Source: Akkermansiaceae bacterium UBA4589 (lineage in GTDB: Bacteria; Verrucomicrobiota; Verrucomicrobiia; Verrucomicrobiales; Akkermansiaceae). From it: a DNA stretch of 9,952 nt. Below the pieces are notes generated by a model, which ran no database searches, had not been told where the DNA came from, and saw only the letters and a list, made by a program, of their open reading frames with translations. This document shows, piece by piece, positions 6,963 to 9,952 of the stretch. The position numbers and the translations under genes were made by a program. The stretch covers positions 1-9,952 of the forward strand of contig DGJT01000048.1 of NCBI GenBank assembly GCA_002387565.1, read 5' to 3'. Numbering within the stretch: the stretch's first letter is position 1; each line of letters begins with the position of its first letter.

Positions 6963-7244
6963 ATGATTGAAAGCTTTGCGTGTAAAGAAACCTTAGGTAT
7001 TTGGGAAGGAAGAGCCTCTAGGAAGCTGCCTCAACAAATCCAACAGGTTGCTAGGCGCAAACTTAGAATGCTGAACCGTTCTAAAGATATCAATGATTTA
7101 CGTGTGCCTCCTGCTAATCGTTTAGAAGCACTCAAAGGTAATTTACAAGGGTTTTATAGTATTAGAATCAATCAGCAATGGAGAATCATTTTCCGATTTG
7201 ATAATGGTCATGCCAATCAAGTACAAATTATTGACTATCACTAA
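6963..7244 (+). CDS. higB: HigB-family toxin (RelE/ParE superfamily mRNA interferase)
   Basis: HigB toxins are small ribosome-dependent RNases that cleave mRNA and arrest growth until bound by HigA. From ATG at 6963 the protein has 93 residues, the normal size. It begins MIESFACKETLGIWEG and carries the family blocks RLEALKG (53-59), YSIRINQQWRIIFRF (65-79) and the C-terminal DYH (91-93). The basic residues R68, R74 and R78 and the terminal His are those expected near the active surface. An ATG at 6954 would add three residues but lies inside the -10 box. The toxin precedes the antitoxin, the usual order for higBA, with a 33-nt gap. The gene shows no truncation. Confidence 0.92.
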   Translation: MIESFACKETLGIWEGRASRKLPQQIQQVARRKLRMLNRSKDINDLRVPPANRLEALKGNLQGFYSIRINQQWRIIFRFDNGHANQVQIIDYH

Positions 7245-7277
7245 TTATCCCTCTTTATTTAACCTCAAGCTAAACGC

Positions 7278-7574
7278 ATGATGAATACAAATACACTCCA
7301 CAACATCCATGTCGGGGAAATTCTCAAAGAAGAGTTCCTCATTCCACTAGGTATTAGCCAGTATAAACTTGCTAATGAATTGCACATACCTCACAGCAGA
7401 GTCACTGATATTATCAAAGGCAAACGTAGTATCACACCTGATACCGCTATGCGCCTCTCTATCTACTTTGGTAATAGTACTGATTTTTGGCTCAACTTAC
7501 AACGTGACTATGATATGGAAGATCTCCAAAAAAAACAACTCCAGCAACAAATAACTCCCTTAGTTTATCATTAA
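7278..7574 (+). CDS. higA: HigA-family antitoxin, XRE-type DNA-binding protein
   Basis: HigA neutralises HigB and represses the operon. The 98 residues have the HigA layout: HVGEILKEEFLIPLGISQ (11-28), an XRE helix-turn-helix at about 25-53 with ISQYKLANELHIPHSRVTDI, KGKRSITPDTAMRLS (47-61) and the marker FGNSTDFWLNLQRDYD (64-79). The C-terminal tail is rich in Gln and Lys. The start is tandem ATGATG (7278/7281) without a Shine-Dalgarno sequence, so translation may depend on coupling or an unstructured leader. The gene converges on the 359-residue membrane protein gene with only 7 nt between stops. Confidence 0.93.
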   Translation: MMNTNTLHNIHVGEILKEEFLIPLGISQYKLANELHIPHSRVTDIIKGKRSITPDTAMRLSIYFGNSTDFWLNLQRDYDMEDLQKKQLQQQITPLVYH

Positions 7575-7581
7575 GCTCAGA

Positions 7582-8661
7582 TTATTTATTTTTTGCTAAC
7601 TGAGCTAATATAGAGGATTTAAGCTCCTCTCGCTCTTGTTCTCTCTGCTCAATTTTTGCCATTTGTTTTAAATGAACTGGTGTGCCCATTATAATAAATG
7701 ATTTTCCTGCATAGTTTTTAATTGAAAATTGATCTAGCTTTACAGCTAATTTTTCACTCATATTTTTTAATTCAGTAAATTTTCTAGATCTAAGTAAAGT
7801 TAACCCTTTTTTATGGTAAAAAACTATTTGATTAAATGTAGAGTTAGGGTTCAACATATATTTCATAAACCACTTTAATTTAACACTACCATCAAATAGT
7901 TGCGGATTCATATTATAAATAAAGCAATATTCTACAAGCATCACACGTTCCCAATTCCCATAATAATCAATTTGATTTTTGAGAGCTTGGCGCAGTCGTT
8001 CAGACTGCTCCTCATCTAGATAAGATGCTGTTTTGTTCCATGAAGTCAATAAGTGCTTTTCTACAGCTATATACACCATCCAATGAATGAGTGAACGCAC
8101 ATGATGACTGCCCTTAATCACTACCTGATATAAATCAATGCTAGGCTGTAAATTGACACTTTTGCCTAAATAGGCATCAAGTTCCATTTGATATTTTACA
8201 ATATCTTGTATCTTCATAAGACCTAAACCCGCAGACTCCTCAGCTAAACCTTTTGTTAAATCTCCTATAACTGGCATTTTAGCTAACTTAGCTAATAACT
8301 CTACGTTAGGATTTATAAGTTGGTAATGGCTCTGTATCTCTTCGGCATGATTCAGAATAAAGTCTCGATAGAGTTCATCGGCGTTGTCTGTTTTATCTTT
8401 GACTGCTTGATGAGCGACTTTCTTATCCTTCTTAAATGCATGACTCCATTTTCCTGCTTCATCACCTATATCAGCGACTCTTTTTAATAACGCATAACTC
8501 TCTTCTCCACCCTCTGGTGTAGGAGCATATAGCTCTATATTAGGTTTATAGAGCAACTCTGCATCATCATGAGCAAGCCAAGCTAATAAACTGATAAATA
8601 GTATTACAACTACCCCAAAAGTACTAACTACTTTGATGCATGTTTTTTGATTTTTTGTCAC
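7582..8661 (-). CDS. Membrane-anchored protein of unknown function
   Basis: I do not recognise this 359-residue protein. One hydrophobic segment at residues 10-30, after a Lys-containing N-terminus and before HDDAELL, predicts a signal anchor with the remaining 330 residues outside the cytoplasm. The rest is mainly helical, with many charged residues, clustered Trp/Tyr in the middle (for example HWMVYIAVEKH and YYGNWERVMLVEY) and a C-terminal coiled-coil-like stretch of Glu, Gln and Lys. I see no enzymatic motif. The start must be GTG at 8661: an in-frame TAA lies two codons upstream, and the next ATG comes only after the anchor. AGGT 5 nt before the GTG is one of the few Shine-Dalgarno-like sequences in the window. 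It stands alone between higBA and the hydrolase. Confidence 0.8.
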   Translation of the reverse strand: MTKNQKTCIKVVSTFGVVVILFISLLAWLAHDDAELLYKPNIELYAPTPEGGEESYALLKRVADIGDEAGKWSHAFKKDKKVAHQAVKDKTDNADELYRDFILNHAEEIQSHYQLINPNVELLAKLAKMPVIGDLTKGLAEESAGLGLMKIQDIVKYQMELDAYLGKSVNLQPSIDLYQVVIKGSHHVRSLIHWMVYIAVEKHLLTSWNKTASYLDEEQSERLRQALKNQIDYYGNWERVMLVEYCFIYNMNPQLFDGSVKLKWFMKYMLNPNSTFNQIVFYHKKGLTLLRSRKFTELKNMSEKLAVKLDQFSIKNYAGKSFIIMGTPVHLKQMAKIEQREQEREELKSSILAQLAKNK

Positions 8662-8685
8662 TTTTTACCTGATTAATTAGGATCT

Positions 8686-8714
8686 AGTTAAAAATAAACA
8701 TGTACTTAGGTCAA
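8686..8714 (-). promoter_or_regulatory. Possible promoter of the 359-residue membrane protein gene
   Basis: On the minus strand TTGACC (8709-8714, 5 of 6 matches) is followed after 17 nt by TTAACT (8686-8691, 3 of 6). A transcript would have a leader of about 20 nt containing the AGGT ribosome-binding site. The -10 match is weak. Confidence 0.3.
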
Positions 8715-8727
8715 ATTAATATTCTTA

Positions 8728-8760
8728 CTATTTTTGCTTTATCTCTAGGCTCAAAAATAG
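8728..8760. repeat. Perfect 9-bp inverted repeat downstream of the hydrolase gene
   Basis: CTATTTTTG (8728-8736) and CAAAAATAG (8752-8760) are exact inverted copies around a 15-nt loop. The repeat lies 20 nt after the hydrolase stop codon and just upstream of the possible promoter of the next gene. It may be a weak terminator or a protein-binding site. The AT-rich stem and missing T-run argue against a classic terminator. Confidence 0.35.
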
Positions 8761-8780
8761 CTTTTCTAGTTATAAATTGA

Positions 8781-9521
8781 TTAAATAATTTGTGTATCAA
8801 GAAATTCCTCAATAGCTGATACCACTTGTGGTTGATGCTCAGAGAAACTGTGGTCAGCATCTGGTATCATGATTTTTGTTCTAGCACTTTTAAGTTGTTG
8901 GTACAGCTGCTCACTATCTATGGGCAATACGACATCATCTGCACTACCATGAATGAGTAACCATGGTGTTTCTACTTGCTCTACAGCAGGTAATATAGTC
9001 TTAATTTGAGTTAAATCATCTACAAAAACCTGTGTTAATGGACAATTCATATCGTCCCACATATAACTATCATCTGGTACTTGGTTGCCAAACTCTGTTT
9101 CGCAAAATGTTAGAGTATTCACCATTCCTGCTAGTGAAACCATGGCTACTATATCTCCAAGCTGGTCATTAGCGACAACTAACGCTCCTACAGCAGCCCC
9201 CATGGAATGCCCAATATAAATAATTTTTTGATAATCTTTTTTCACGTGCTGGATGACAGCCTTCAAATCAGAGACCTCCTTGCTAATACACATATCTTTA
9301 TAGCTGCCTTGAGAATCACCATTACCCGAATAAGAAAACCTCACACAATTCCAGCCTTTCTCGGCCAACCCATTAGCGACTGCTACAACGAGCTCTCTAT
9401 TTTTGTCCCCTGTAAGACCATGCCCTATAAGGACTAGCGTGTCTTTATTAGTTGGCAGGTTTGCTGAGTGAAAACTATAATCTAAGACCTCTCCCTGTGA
9501 ATTTACTATTTTTTGCATCAT
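8781..9521 (-). CDS. Alpha/beta hydrolase (serine esterase/lipase-like)
   Basis: The 246 residues form a complete alpha/beta-hydrolase fold. The oxyanion-hole strand is LVLIGHGLTG (29-38). The nucleophile elbow is G104-H-S106-M-G108. The acid is D195 in HGSADDVV (191-198), and the catalytic His is H224 in DADHSF (221-226). There is no signal peptide, so it acts in the cytoplasm. RFSYSGNGDSQG (61-72) is typical of the BAAT/YqiA-like and 2-hydroxymuconate-type acyl hydrolases. The substrate cannot be told. The start is tandem ATGATG (9521/9518) without a Shine-Dalgarno sequence, 28 nt after the dehydrogenase stop, so the two are probably co-transcribed. Confidence 0.9.
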   Translation of the reverse strand: MMQKIVNSQGEVLDYSFHSANLPTNKDTLVLIGHGLTGDKNRELVVAVANGLAEKGWNCVRFSYSGNGDSQGSYKDMCISKEVSDLKAVIQHVKKDYQKIIYIGHSMGAAVGALVVANDQLGDIVAMVSLAGMVNTLTFCETEFGNQVPDDSYMWDDMNCPLTQVFVDDLTQIKTILPAVEQVETPWLLIHGSADDVVLPIDSEQLYQQLKSARTKIMIPDADHSFSEHQPQVVSAIEEFLDTQII

Positions 9522-9549
9522 AACTAATTAAGTGCTCTACTTATATCAA

Positions 9550-9952
9550 CTAAGACGTGTAGCGCCCTTTAAACGTAAGCTCGGCCACTGCAGATTTATC
9601 TAAATGCCCTAGCCCTATCTGCACTAATTTATCATATTGAGCTTGAGTCGCTTTGGATAACGGTACCTCTAAATCACAAATATCAGCTAAATTATTAGCA
9701 ATACTGCTATCCTTGGCAGCGTGTTCACATGAAAAATAACACTCATGATCTCTAATTTGCATATCTTCAGCATCTGTTTCTAAGACTCTAGAAGCAGCTC
9801 CAGTCTGAGAAAAAACTTGTCTAAGCATACCTATGTCTAAACCCAACGCCTCACCTAAACCTAAACCTTCAGCTAGAGCTGCTGTGTTAATATTCATCAC
9901 CATATTAACCAACGCTTTGACCTTGGAAGCTGAACCCATCTCGCCTACATAC
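9550..9952 (-). CDS. 3-hydroxyisobutyrate dehydrogenase-family oxidoreductase, C-terminal part (runs off the right edge)
   Basis: These enzymes are cytoplasmic NAD(P)-dependent beta-hydroxyacid dehydrogenases or, in the GLYR1-like branch, succinate-semialdehyde/glyoxylate reductases. About 133 C-terminal residues are visible and form the all-helical second domain. The substrate-binding segment GEMGSASKVKALVNM is near its start; its second Lys aligns with the catalytic Lys of the family and the Asn with the conserved NN position. EGLGLGEALGLD and KDSSIANNLADICDLEVPLSKAT follow, as in GLYR1-like reductases. The N-terminal Rossmann domain lies outside the window. The in-frame Met at 9939 is internal: the frame stays open through YVGE to the edge. 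It precedes the hydrolase by 28 nt. Confidence 0.9.
   Translation of the reverse strand, partial: YVGEMGSASKVKALVNMVMNINTAALAEGLGLGEALGLDIGMLRQVFSQTGAASRVLETDAEDMQIRDHECYFSCEHAAKDSSIANNLADICDLEVPLSKATQAQYDKLVQIGLGHLDKSAVAELTFKGRYTS

Noticed and set aside
7574..7606. Inverted repeat AGCTCAG/CTGAGCT at the higA-membrane protein junction as a bidirectional terminator
   Set aside because: The stem is only 7 bp with a 19-nt loop, and the T-run lies inside the loop instead of after the stem on either strand.
9207..9437. A 76-codon plus-strand open frame inside the hydrolase gene
   Set aside because: It is antisense to the catalytic-Ser region of the hydrolase; the coding signal belongs to the other strand.

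Overview
The window is an ordinary-looking stretch of an AT-rich bacterial chromosome, with most genes on the minus strand. At the left edge a tRNA-Thr gene sits directly upstream of an EF-Tu gene (tuf), which continues out of the window. This is the widely conserved tRNA-tuf arrangement, here with a good sigma70-type promoter. The organism cannot be named with certainty. A secreted lipoprotein sulfatase, a HemW beginning IHIPFCHKICPYCSFYKH, low GC and poor use of Shine-Dalgarno sequences together suggest a marine-type Verrucomicrobiota/Lentisphaerota (PVC) bacterium. That is an inference from recalled family features, not from a search.

Layout, left to right: tuf (partial) and tRNA-Thr (1-424); a promoter and an AT-rich inverted repeat (477-566); a sulfatase lipoprotein (595-2055); then a four-gene minus-strand run in the order of transcription ABM-domain monooxygenase (4910-5200), mazG (4026-4898), a six-helix membrane protein of unknown function (3328-4029) and hemW (2174-3304). 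mazG and the membrane protein overlap by ATGA. Next come a SOUL-family heme-binding lipoprotein (5359-5943), a DUF4202 protein (6199-6843) and, divergent from it on the plus strand, a higB-higA toxin-antitoxin pair (6963-7574). The pair converges, with a 7-nt gap, on a membrane-anchored protein of unknown function (7582-8661). The right end holds an alpha/beta hydrolase (8781-9521) and the C-terminal half of a 3-hydroxyisobutyrate dehydrogenase-family protein (9550-9952).

Functionally the genes are mostly housekeeping or maintenance: translation (tuf, tRNA-Thr), nucleotide-pool cleaning (mazG), heme handling (hemW, and the SOUL protein by family), polymer desulfation (sulfatase), and a toxin-antitoxin module. 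I see no multi-gene system that looks new.

The more unusual signals are in start regions. Five of twelve genes begin with tandem ATGATG, and most lack a Shine-Dalgarno sequence. Three share an identical CTTAATTA octamer within 0-3 nt of the start codon. Several promoter-like -10 boxes lie only 5-7 nt from the start codon, which suggests leaderless or near-leaderless mRNAs. The higBA control region has a clean direct repeat with 21-bp spacing that frames the -35 box. Gene-poor stretches: no gap between genes exceeds 300 bases. The largest, 5944-6198, holds a plus-strand promoter-like sequence and a short signal-peptide-like ORF.
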